This document shows positions 17,435 to 24,485 of a stretch of 64,000 nt of DNA, one piece after another. The position numbers and the translations under genes are program-made. Below the pieces are notes generated by a model. That model saw only the letters and a list, made by a program, of their open reading frames with translations, made no database searches and was not told where the DNA came from. The DNA is from Burkholderia cepacia ATCC 25416 (lineage in GTDB: Bacteria; Pseudomonadota; Gammaproteobacteria; Burkholderiales; Burkholderiaceae), in the NCBI RefSeq assembly GCF_001411495.1, contig NZ_CP012981.1:2604001-2668000 (forward strand), in the 5' to 3' direction. Positions within the stretch are counted from its first letter, which is position 1; every line of letters begins with the position of its first letter.

Positions 17435-18973
17435 ATGAAAAACAGTTTTTTTCGATCGTTAGGTTGCGTGCTGTTCTATCTGACGGTCGGCGCGAACTTT
17501 GCGCTGGCCCAGAGCTCACCCGGATTCGTGACCGGCCAGGTTCTGACCGCACAGCAGCTAAACAACGCGTTCTCGAATGTCTTGGCGCTCAGCGGCGGAA
17601 CGCTGACTGGCCCGCTCACAGTGCCGACGCTCATCGCAGGGAACGCGAGCATTTCGACAGGGACAATATCGGGGGCAACGATCTCCGGCGCCACCATCAA
17701 TGGGACGTCCATCGGTTCGTCGATACCTAGCAGCGGGGCATTTACAAATGCCTCTGTGAGCGGATCAATGACGTTCACAAACGGATCGGATACGATTTCT
17801 GCGATCAACAATGCTAACAACGTGTTGGTATTCACAGGCTCAGGTGGAAGCAATGCAAAGAGCCTTGCAGTGCTGAACCGAGGTGGCTATATCGCATCGT
17901 CGGATGGAAACGTAGGAAATGGCGTTGAGATTGGCTCCGATGCTACAAATACCATAATCGTACAAGGCTTGAATGCGAGCGGCATTGCGGGCCTTGATAC
18001 GAATTTCACGACGTATCGTCCTTCTTTGTCGAACAATACGTTTATCGGGCCGACCATGTCTGCGGCCCCCGGGGCCGAAGAGCATATCTGGTTAGGTACT
18101 GACTATCAGAATAGCCGTTATGTGATTACGCAAACTGTCACCGGAACCGGTAGTTATCACCCGATGGCATTGAATAATGGGCAGGCAGATGCGCTCGTCG
18201 TCGGGACCGGAGCAACTCCGTCTACGACGTTTTATGGTGGCGGCATCGTATTGGCGGGCACGGAGGGAAATCAGATCGGGTGGGCGGCCGGTGGGCAGAA
18301 CTGGCAAGTCAATGCAGTTTCCGGTGGGAATTTGTATGTCCACGATAGCACGCACAACAAGTTTCCGATTGCCGTCGTTCCTAACTCATCGGCGGCGCTC
18401 GCAATCAATTCAGCATCGTCGACGTTCACCGGCGGTCTGGATTCGACAGCCATAGGCCCCAACACGCCGAGCACGGGAGCATTCACGACGCTATCCGCGT
18501 CGAGCACCGTGAGCGGTGCGGGATTCACGAGCTACCTCGCGTCACCTCCGGCGATCGGTGGCACAGCAGCCAACGCTGACTCCTTCACGAATCTGTCGTC
18601 GTCCGGGACCGTAAGCGGGACAGGTTTCTCGAGCTATCTGTCTTCGCCTCCGCCCATCGGCGCAACGACGGCGAATACGGGGCGCTTCTCGACGCTTTCG
18701 TCGACCGGCACCGGCGCGATGCCGATGTACAGCACGACCGGTACCGGCGTGAACGCGCCGCATATGGTTCAAGGCACCGTCGCGCTGTCGTCTGGATCGG
18801 CGACGGTCACGCTCAGCGGATCGGCGGCGTTCTCGTCCTCGTCGACTTATACCTGCACCGCGAACGATACGACCGCCACGAATGCGGTGAAGGTCAGTCA
18901 GGGCTCCGGCACGTCGATCACGTTCACGGGCACCGGCACCGACTCAGTGCAGTTTCTTTGCGCGGGCAGCTGA
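17435..18973 (+). CDS. Fibre-like beta-repeat protein with an apparent signal peptide
   Basis: This 512-residue protein begins MKNSFFRSLGCVLFYLTVG with a likely cleavage after ALA (about residue 25). That is a classic Sec signal, which virion fibres do not normally have. After it comes GQVLTAQQLNNAFSNVLAL and SGGTLTGPLTVP, a motif of fibre heads, then low-complexity Ser/Thr/Gly repeats (SGATISGATINGTSIG) and repeated SSGTVSGTGFSSYLSSPPPIG units at about 370-430. It may be a secreted or surface adhesin carried as a moron, or a fibre with a misleading start. Confidence 0.65.
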   Translation: MKNSFFRSLGCVLFYLTVGANFALAQSSPGFVTGQVLTAQQLNNAFSNVLALSGGTLTGPLTVPTLIAGNASISTGTISGATISGATINGTSIGSSIPSSGAFTNASVSGSMTFTNGSDTISAINNANNVLVFTGSGGSNAKSLAVLNRGGYIASSDGNVGNGVEIGSDATNTIIVQGLNASGIAGLDTNFTTYRPSLSNNTFIGPTMSAAPGAEEHIWLGTDYQNSRYVITQTVTGTGSYHPMALNNGQADALVVGTGATPSTTFYGGGIVLAGTEGNQIGWAAGGQNWQVNAVSGGNLYVHDSTHNKFPIAVVPNSSAALAINSASSTFTGGLDSTAIGPNTPSTGAFTTLSASSTVSGAGFTSYLASPPAIGGTAANADSFTNLSSSGTVSGTGFSSYLSSPPPIGATTANTGRFSTLSSTGTGAMPMYSTTGTGVNAPHMVQGTVALSSGSATVTLSGSAAFSSSSTYTCTANDTTATNAVKVSQGSGTSITFTGTGTDSVQFLCAGS

Positions 18974-18998
18974 TCGAGTTCGCATAAAACCATGCATA

Positions 18999-19020
18999 GC
19001 CGCCTTTGGGCGGCTTTTTC
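18999..19020 (+). terminator. Hairpin-T terminator after fibre block
   Basis: GCCGCCTTTGGGCGGC (18999-19014) is followed by TTTTTCATTTCC. It closes the tail block and precedes the lysis block, and it is the third member of the hairpin-TTTTTCATTTC series in this prophage. Confidence 0.8.
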
Positions 19021-19036
19021 ATTTCCGGGGGGATGA

Positions 19037-19465
19037 ATGACCGACAACGTATCGGGGAGCGCTCGCGTCGAAGAGCGATTTCGTGCCGGAGAACGCCGAT
19101 TCTCGAAGCTTGAACGTCGAATCGATGAGAGCGATGAGCAGGTGAAGGCTCACCTGCAACAGCAGGATGCGCACCTTCAACAGCAGGACGAGAAGATCGA
19201 TACGCTCGTCGCCGAGATGGCTGACCTCCGAGCGGACACGAAATCGATTCAGGCGAATACGCAGTCGATGGTCGATACATGGGAGGGCGGCGCGCGCGCA
19301 GTGCGCGCGTTGTGCCGTCTTGCCGATGCGTGGCGCTTCCTTGTCCGGCACGTCGCCGGCCCGACGATCGCGTTCGGCACGGTCGGTGTGATCGTCTTTC
19401 GCTATATGCGACACGAACCGATCCCCGATTGGGCGAGCGCGGTCGTGAAACTGCTTCTGGGATGA
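19037..19465 (+). CDS. Coiled-coil protein with one membrane segment; holin-like candidate
   Basis: This 142-residue protein is charged and helical over about residues 8-80, with a heptad-like HLQQQDAHLQQQDEKIDTL. One hydrophobic segment follows near residues 100-122 (HVAGPTIAFGTVGVIVF). It overlaps the endolysin gene by ATGA, which points to a lysis function such as an atypical holin or a lysis regulator. No named family is recognised with confidence. The ATG follows GGGGGGATGA. Confidence 0.6.
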   Translation: MTDNVSGSARVEERFRAGERRFSKLERRIDESDEQVKAHLQQQDAHLQQQDEKIDTLVAEMADLRADTKSIQANTQSMVDTWEGGARAVRALCRLADAWRFLVRHVAGPTIAFGTVGVIVFRYMRHEPIPDWASAVVKLLLG

Positions 19466-20034
19466 CCATGACACCACAAACTCTTTCCGCCGCGCTGCGG
19501 ATCCCGCTCGCGCGTGCGATGCCGTGGGCAGATCCGCTTTCAGCCGCTATGGCGCTGTATGCGATCGACTCTCCCGCGCGGCAGGCTGCGTTTCTCGCGC
19601 AGTGCGGTCATGAGACGGGCGGTTTCCAGTGGCTCCGCGAGATCTGGGGGCCGACGGCGGCGCAGCGCGCGTACGAGCCGCCGGCCGCGAAGGCGGCGGA
19701 GCTGGGCAACACGCAGGCCGGAGATGGCTTCCGGTACCGCGGCGGCGGCCTGTTGCAGCTCACCGGCCGCTACAACTTCCGTGAGATGGGCCAGAAGATC
19801 GGCATCGACCTCGAGGGCAACCCGGACCTGATCGCGCAGCCTTCCACAGCAGCGCATGCCTCGGCGCAGTTCTGGGCTGACCACGCGCTCAGCGCCTTTG
19901 CCGACGCAGGCGACTTCCTCTCGATCAGCCGCGCGATCAATCTCGGCAATCCGCGCTCGGCGGCGACACCGAACGGCATGCCGGACCGCCTGGCACTCTG
20001 GGGTTCCTGCAAGAAGGCGCTCGGCGTGGCCTGA
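19462..20034 (+). CDS. Endolysin, glycoside hydrolase family 19
   Basis: This 190-residue protein is a GH19 (chitinase-class) muramidase-type endolysin. CGHETGGFQWLRE (residues 48-60) holds the likely catalytic Glu51, and GFRYRGGGLLQLTGRYNF near 85-102 is the substrate-groove motif. No signal peptide is seen, so export depends on a holin. ATG 19462 overlaps the upstream stop (ATGA); a second in-frame ATG at 19468 is possible. Confidence 0.93.
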   Translation: MTMTPQTLSAALRIPLARAMPWADPLSAAMALYAIDSPARQAAFLAQCGHETGGFQWLREIWGPTAAQRAYEPPAAKAAELGNTQAGDGFRYRGGGLLQLTGRYNFREMGQKIGIDLEGNPDLIAQPSTAAHASAQFWADHALSAFADAGDFLSISRAINLGNPRSAATPNGMPDRLALWGSCKKALGVA

Positions 20035-20071
20035 CGCGCCAGTTTTCGATTTTTGGAAATTTCGCAATCCA

Positions 20072-20097
20072 GCCTGGCCGCGCGCCGGGCTTTTTCA
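20072..20097 (+). terminator. Hairpin-T terminator after the endolysin
   Basis: GCCTGG-CCGCGCG-CCGGGC (20072-20090, one G-U pair) is followed by TTTTTCATTTC. It is the fourth element of the prophage 1 series and separates the endolysin from the accessory genes. Confidence 0.7.
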
Positions 20098-20111
20098 TTT
20101 CTGGACCAGAC

Positions 20112-20747
20112 ATGACTCTATGCAGCCATGACGTCGCGCTCGAGCAGCGCTGCGAGAAGTGCACGGCCGAGGGCCTCGCCGGCCTGCCGAAGATCGCCGG
20201 CGAGCACGCCGTGCGCGTGACCGACGTCGAGATCGAGTACTACCCGGATCACGCCGAGCCGCGCACCGAGTCGGCGACGTTTCGCCATACGAAGAAGGTC
20301 GGCCATGCCGCCGGCCTGCGCTGCTCGATCAGCGGCCAGCCAGCGCCCGAGTACCACCACCTGTTCTGCGAGTGGGCCGATTCCGATGGCGTCGACTGGG
20401 CGACCGTGCGCGGCATCGCGCTCGGCGAGATCAAGGAAATCCCAGTGCTCGATCCCGAGACCGACCAGCCGACGAAGGAACTGTATCCCGCCGAGGAATC
20501 CTTCATCTGGCTCATCTGCAAGCTCGTCGAGCTGCGCGGCTTCGACTGGCATGCGTTCGACCCAGCGAAGCCCGAGACCTTCGTCGACGCGATGGTGAAC
20601 ATGCTGCCGCTCTCCGCGAAGTTCCATCGGTCTCCGACGCACGGCATCCATCACCGGTCGTTCCCGACCTACGTGTTCCAGGCGTTCCCGCGCAAGGCCG
20701 GGTTCGTCTTCACCCCGGACGAGCTCGTCCAAGACCACAAGGAGTAG
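20112..20747 (+). CDS. Unknown phage protein with Cys/His pairs
   Basis: This 211-residue protein belongs to no family I can name. It opens with a Cys-rich head (LCSHDVALEQRCEKC). A central CSISGQPAPEYHHLFCEW and a late GIHHRSFPTYVFQAFPRK recall HNH or zinc-binding layouts, but no complete HNH triad can be traced. It follows the endolysin and a terminator and precedes a small membrane protein, so it may belong to the lysis/accessory block. A metal-binding role is only suggested by the residues. Confidence 0.55.
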   Translation: MTLCSHDVALEQRCEKCTAEGLAGLPKIAGEHAVRVTDVEIEYYPDHAEPRTESATFRHTKKVGHAAGLRCSISGQPAPEYHHLFCEWADSDGVDWATVRGIALGEIKEIPVLDPETDQPTKELYPAEESFIWLICKLVELRGFDWHAFDPAKPETFVDAMVNMLPLSAKFHRSPTHGIHHRSFPTYVFQAFPRKAGFVFTPDELVQDHKE

Positions 20748-20749
20748 CC

Positions 20750-20944
20750 ATGCCGAGATCCATTCTGCAAACCGGCGCTGTCACGTTCACCGCGTCGTCG
20801 TTTGTCCCGCTCATCGATTGGGCCGCATCTGCGATGGGCGTGAAGATTCCGCTCGATGCACAGCTGCAAATCGCGGCAGGGCTGATCACGATCGGGCACG
20901 CCATCGTCGATCGCTTTTTCCCGCAAGCCGTCACCCAGCAATAA
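20750..20944 (+). CDS. Small holin-like membrane protein
   Basis: This 64-residue protein starts at ATG 20750 after CAAGGAGTAGCC, two bases past the previous stop. Two apolar stretches (about residues 8-30 and 38-58) could form two membrane helices with a short loop. Size and position near the endolysin fit a holin or holin-like protein. No family motif is decisive. Confidence 0.55.
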   Translation: MPRSILQTGAVTFTASSFVPLIDWAASAMGVKIPLDAQLQIAAGLITIGHAIVDRFFPQAVTQQ

Positions 20945-20986
20945 CCACATGCCGCGCGCCGCGGCACCACTCCTGAAGGATCCTTC

Positions 20987-21670
20987 ATGAAGAAGCTCAT
21001 GCTGCTCGCGGCAGGCATTGCTGCGTCCGCTTTCCTCGTCTCCGGTTGCCAGTCGCTCGGCCCGGTTCAGCAATCGCCAGCCCAGATTGCCGCAGTCTTG
21101 TGCCCGGCGACGAACAGCGCAATCACCCAGATCACGGCATTCAATGCGGCCATGGCGCCGACGCTTCCGTCCGCTGCGAACGCGAACGTCGTGCTCGAAA
21201 AGACCGTCACACCGATCGTCGCCGGCGCGTGTGCAGCCGGCGCGACGATCACGTCGTCGAGCGTCCAAGCGCTCATCACGCAGGGCATCCCGGCAATCGC
21301 TGGTGTCGTCGCGGCACTCCCGCTGGCGCCGACGACTCAGGCGGCCATTCAGGCAGGATTCGCGGCAGCCGAGCTGGCCGTGAATCTGGTCGGGATGTAC
21401 GAAAACGCGCTTCAGGCGGCGAAGACGTCGGCCGCGATCCCGGCTGCCGTGCCCATTCAGGCACCCGTCACGACGTCGAAGGCGATGACGAAGTTTCAGC
21501 CCGGTGACGTGTTGACTGCTGAAGATCTCAACCGGAATTTCCAGTCGCTCAATCGTCGTCTCGAAACGCTCGAAGCGCATTCTCAGCCGGTTGAGTTGAC
21601 CGACGGCTTTTTCATGGTGCCGGCGGTCAATTACCCGTCGACGCCGCTCGCTGGCACGCCGCTGCAATGA
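20987..21670 (+). CDS. Prophage lipoprotein
   Basis: This 227-residue protein begins MKKLMLLAAGIAASAFLVSGC, a signal peptide with lipobox VSGC (lipidated Cys about residue 21). The middle is Ala/Thr-rich and helical. The end contains KFQPGDVLTAEDLNRNFQSL, close to the VLTA..LN..F element of the secreted fibre-like protein at 17435. Lipoproteins near phage lysis genes can be outer-membrane spanins, superinfection-exclusion factors or morons; it is much larger than a typical Rz1. It overlaps the next gene by ATGA. Confidence 0.75.
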   Translation: MKKLMLLAAGIAASAFLVSGCQSLGPVQQSPAQIAAVLCPATNSAITQITAFNAAMAPTLPSAANANVVLEKTVTPIVAGACAAGATITSSSVQALITQGIPAIAGVVAALPLAPTTQAAIQAGFAAAELAVNLVGMYENALQAAKTSAAIPAAVPIQAPVTTSKAMTKFQPGDVLTAEDLNRNFQSLNRRLETLEAHSQPVELTDGFFMVPAVNYPSTPLAGTPLQ

Positions 21671-21975
21671 AGCTCGAAGAACAGAAGCACGACGACGGCA
21701 CGCGGTCGATGCTGTTCGAGTGCCCGGGCTGCGACATGCTGCACGTCGTCTATGTCAAGGATGGCCGGTCGAATGGTCGGCCGGTGTGGCAGTGGAACGG
21801 CAGCATGGCCAAGCCGACCTTCTCGCCGTCCGTGCTGGTTCGCTACCCGTGTGGCGAGAGCCGTGAGGAACGCGTCTGCCATTCGTTCGTGCGAGAAGGG
21901 CGCATTCAGTACCTCAACGACTGCACGCACGCCCTTGCCGGTCAAACGGTCGATCTGCCGGAGATCGAGCCATGA
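21667..21975 (+). CDS. DUF6527-like metal-binding protein
   Basis: This 102-residue protein shows FECPGCDMLH, then WQWNGSMAKPTFSPSVLV and CHSFVREGRIQYLNDCTHAL. This combination marks a family common in phages, often mislabelled ammonia monooxygenase and now called DUF6527. The Cys and His residues suggest a bound metal. Members elsewhere are linked to bacterial ubiquitin-like conjugation operons, but no such partner is present here. It overlaps both neighbours by four bases. Confidence 0.7.
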   Translation: MKLEEQKHDDGTRSMLFECPGCDMLHVVYVKDGRSNGRPVWQWNGSMAKPTFSPSVLVRYPCGESREERVCHSFVREGRIQYLNDCTHALAGQTVDLPEIEP

Positions 21976-22571
21976 CCCCGCGCGACTACGCACTGCTCGC
22001 GCAAGAGGCGTATTCCGCGAAGCCGGACATCGGCAAGGCGGCCAGCGCCTCGCGCGCGATCGTCCGGCAGACGGCGGCCGGCCTGGTCGTTGCCTTCCCG
22101 GGCACTGACAATCTCGACTGCGTGGCGGCCGATCTCGACGCGCATCCGATCGACGTGATCGGCATCGGCCAGGTGCATCACGGATTCTGGAAGGCGTGGG
22201 GTGCGATTGCTGTCGACGTGCTCGCCGCGATCGATGGCCACCCGGTGACGCTCGTCGGGCACTCGCTCGGCGCCGCGATTGCGATCATGGCGGCGTCGGC
22301 GATGGTGGCCGCTGGCCACGCGCCAGTTGCTGTCTACGGCTTCGAGCCGCCGCGGGTGAGCACGAACGGGAGCGTCGCGGCGTTGCTCGCGGAGGTGCCG
22401 CTGAAGCTGTATAAGAACGGGAACGACATCGTGCCCGAGCTCCCGCTCGACTGGCACCACGCTGGCGTTATTCAGCAGATCGGACGCCCGATGTTTCCAA
22501 TCCCGAATGTGACGGATCATGCGATCTCGCGGGTGATTACGGCTTTGTCTGCAACGGCAAGCGGGGCATAA
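21972..22571 (+). CDS. Class 3-type lipase / alpha-beta hydrolase
   Basis: This 199-residue protein has the nucleophile elbow VGHSLGAA with Ser98 and the oxyanion segment FPGTDN at 43-48. Later come KNGNDIVPELP (probable Asp) and DWHHAGVI (probable His), which complete a lipase triad. No signal peptide is seen. The ATGA overlap puts it in the accessory operon at the prophage end. The substrate is unknown: host lipids at lysis, or a lysogenic-conversion function, are both possible. Confidence 0.8.
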   Translation: MTPRDYALLAQEAYSAKPDIGKAASASRAIVRQTAAGLVVAFPGTDNLDCVAADLDAHPIDVIGIGQVHHGFWKAWGAIAVDVLAAIDGHPVTLVGHSLGAAIAIMAASAMVAAGHAPVAVYGFEPPRVSTNGSVAALLAEVPLKLYKNGNDIVPELPLDWHHAGVIQQIGRPMFPIPNVTDHAISRVITALSATASGA

Positions 22572-22589
22572 AAGGGCAGCGACTATTGC

Positions 22590-22805
22590 TCAAACTACGA
22601 AGGGATGCGCCATCGTAATAGCGTGAGAAGCCTCCAGATGGCGGATGACCTCATCTATCAACTTGCTTAGTTCCGTTTCGATTTCTTCGCCGCTCATAGA
22701 GCGCAGCAGGCCCAAATTACGGGCAGCAGAGTCTATCTCTTCCTTTGTTATCCGGAGGAAGGGGTGCAACTGATCGGGGCGACGCAGATCGTTGTTCGAG
22801 GTCAT
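22590..22805 (-). CDS. Small hypothetical protein
   Basis: This 71-residue leftward ORF is convergent with the lipase gene. It is helical and acidic, with ITKEEIDSAARNLGLL and EIETELSKLIDEVI. GAGAGACC lies about 12 bases before the ATG as a weak Shine-Dalgarno. Lower GC than its neighbours suggests an independently acquired accessory gene. No family is recognised. Confidence 0.5.
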   Translation of the reverse strand: MTSNNDLRRPDQLHPFLRITKEEIDSAARNLGLLRSMSGEEIETELSKLIDEVIRHLEASHAITMAHPFVV

Positions 22806-22985
22806 TTATATGGTCTCTCGTTCAATTGTGGAAGTTGCTCAATTAAGCTGTAAGGGATTCTACACGGCTTCTATGCTGCGCCGGCTTGGAGCGCAAGAGC
22901 GATGCGGGATACCGATTGCACTTGCTCAGAAGTAGCGCTGGGCGAGCAGGTCGCAGGCTTCGTCGTCGAACCCCATCGCGTGCAC

Positions 22986-23171
22986 TCACCGGCTGCACCC
23001 ATGATTCGGGTTCGAGCGCATCGGCACGCATTTCGAGCAGGTACAATGCGCGATGCCCGCTCCAGGCTCGGCGGTGCCTGCCCAGTGCTCGCATGTCCAG
23101 CACGTGCGCGTGACCGTGCGAACGTGCAGGCCAATATATCCGCCACCGTTCTTTTCCATGATGCGAAACAA
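22986..23171 (-). CDS. Small Cys-rich protein next to a LexA box
   Basis: This 61-residue ORF contains RTCWTCEHWAG, HCTCSKCVPM and PNHGCSR. The C-x2-C...C-x-C-x2-C...GC layout is shared with small zinc-binding proteins seen in many phages and plasmids. The first ATG is three bases from the LexA box and has no Shine-Dalgarno; ATG 23159 (MEKNGGG) may be the real start. The LexA box upstream suggests SOS induction. A competing frame at 22871-23146 has poorer composition. Confidence 0.5.
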   Translation of the reverse strand: MFRIMEKNGGGYIGLHVRTVTRTCWTCEHWAGTAEPGAGIAHCTCSKCVPMRSNPNHGCSR

Positions 23172-23173
23172 TG

Positions 23174-23189
23174 CTGTATATATATACAG
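23174..23189 (-). promoter_or_regulatory. LexA (SOS) box, perfect palindrome
   Basis: CTGTATATATATACAG is a perfect 16-bp palindrome equal to the core of the gammaproteobacterial LexA consensus. It lies between the integrase stop and the Cys-rich ORF and faces leftward genes. A possible -35 (TTGGCC) lies upstream on the minus strand, and the AT core can serve as -10. Confidence 0.85.
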
Positions 23190-23212
23190 TGTATCGCCGC
23201 TTCAGGCCAAGG

Positions 23213-24292
23213 CTAGGATTTTTCGGTTTTCCGCGGCGCGAGGCGGTCTAGCCATTTCCACCCGGCCCAGCGGTCTCCGCTATGGCGCAGGTGCGTATAG
23301 CGCTTCAGCGAGATCCAGCTCCGGTGTCCCGTTACAGCCGCCACGTGAGGGATATTCCAGCCCATCTCGAACAGCCGCGACGCGCCCTCGTGGCGCAGAT
23401 CGTGAAATTTCAGGTCTTCGATGCCGAGGAATGCGCAGGCGTCCGTGAAGCTGTCGCTGATCGACCGGTGATTGTATGGGAAGATCGGGCCCGAGGCAGG
23501 GCGCAAAGCCTCGACGATCCGCGCGGCCTCTGGCGGCACGTCGCACCACGTGTCGTTTCCTTTTTTTTGTCCCGGGTGCTTCATGTCGCGCACCAGCTGC
23601 CGATCGCCCTCGAAGTCCTCGATCCGGATCCTGGTAATTTCTTCCTGCCGGCGCGTGGAGAACATCGCGTAGACGATGATCTGGCGCATCGGGATCGTAG
23701 CCCGGCCGCGCGTCTCCATCTCGGTGTAGTAGGTGAGGATCCGGTCGAGTTCGTCCGGTGTCGGCCGGCGGTCGCGGTTTCGTGATCGATCTGTCATGCC
23801 GAGCCGCCGCAAGACGACCATCGCGTCGTCCAGCTCTTTCTCGTCAAGCGGGTACCCCCATCCCGGCCGCGCAATGCGCACGACGGCCGCCAAATGCGAG
23901 ATGTAGTTGCTGACTGTCTGCGGCTGCACATTCAAACTGCGCGCGAAATCGACATAGTCGGGGCTTTTCAACGTCGAGCACTTCCGGCTGCCAATCGGCG
24001 CGGCCTTGATCGAGTTCAGCACCTGCGTCTTGGTGCGGCCGATTCCTTTCTTGTCCTCCCTCACGTAGCGGTCGATCACGTCCTTCAGCGGCGGATCTTC
24101 CTGCTTGGCCGACTCAAGCGCACCGGGCGCCGCGAGCGCCTTTTCGCGCTTCTCCATCCAGGCCCGTGCGGCCGCCTCCCTGTCGAATGTCTCCGCTTCG
24201 GTGTAGACGACTTTCCCTTTCTCCTTTCGGCGAATCTGGGCGGTGTACCCTATACTTCCATCCTTACGTTTTCTCGGCGTGATCGTTCCCAT
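23213..24292 (-). CDS. int: Prophage 1 integrase, tyrosine recombinase (dusA-specific)
   Basis: This 359-residue protein starts at ATG 24292 (ACCGGGGACC upstream); an 18-codon upstream extension looks spurious. An AP2-like DNA-binding N-terminus (TPRKRKDGSIGYTAQIR) is followed by a SAM-like core-binding region and the catalytic domain with Arg215, His297 and Arg300 (HDLRH), His323 (GHRSW) and Tyr332 (LKRYTHL). It lies about 120 bases upstream of dusA and points away from it, the usual layout of dusA-integrated prophages. Confidence 0.93.
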   Translation of the reverse strand: MGTITPRKRKDGSIGYTAQIRRKEKGKVVYTEAETFDREAAARAWMEKREKALAAPGALESAKQEDPPLKDVIDRYVREDKKGIGRTKTQVLNSIKAAPIGSRKCSTLKSPDYVDFARSLNVQPQTVSNYISHLAAVVRIARPGWGYPLDEKELDDAMVVLRRLGMTDRSRNRDRRPTPDELDRILTYYTEMETRGRATIPMRQIIVYAMFSTRRQEEITRIRIEDFEGDRQLVRDMKHPGQKKGNDTWCDVPPEAARIVEALRPASGPIFPYNHRSISDSFTDACAFLGIEDLKFHDLRHEGASRLFEMGWNIPHVAAVTGHRSWISLKRYTHLRHSGDRWAGWKWLDRLAPRKTEKS

Positions 24293-24485
24293 GGTCCCCG
24301 GTGCTACGCGGCAAAAATCGGAGCTACATCGTAGCACCATAGCCAAAATATTCTCAATTTTCCTACGGGATTCTCAGGAATTCTGCGCCGCCGATAGAGA
24401 GTTAAGTGTCTGATGTTTCAGGAAAATTCAATAAAATCAACGGGTAGGCGTGTTTCGGTGGCCCCGATGCTCGACTGGACCGACC
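24293..24485. other. Probable attachment-site region at the 5' end of dusA
   Basis: Phage-like AT-rich sequence upstream of dusA passes into conserved dusA coding sequence around 24450-24485, near the codons for VSVAPMLDWTDRH. dusA-integrating phages recombine in this stretch. The exact core cannot be defined because the other end of the prophage lies outside the window. Confidence 0.5.

Noticed and set aside
20112..20747. HNH endonuclease call for the Cys/His protein
   Set aside because: The HH and Cys pairs are suggestive, but a proper beta-beta-alpha metal motif cannot be traced.
22871..23146. 91-codon leftward ORF near the LexA box
   Set aside because: It has a fair ribosome-binding site, but composition is Ser/Ala/Arg-rich with no pattern. 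The overlapping Cys-rich frame looks more like a real protein.
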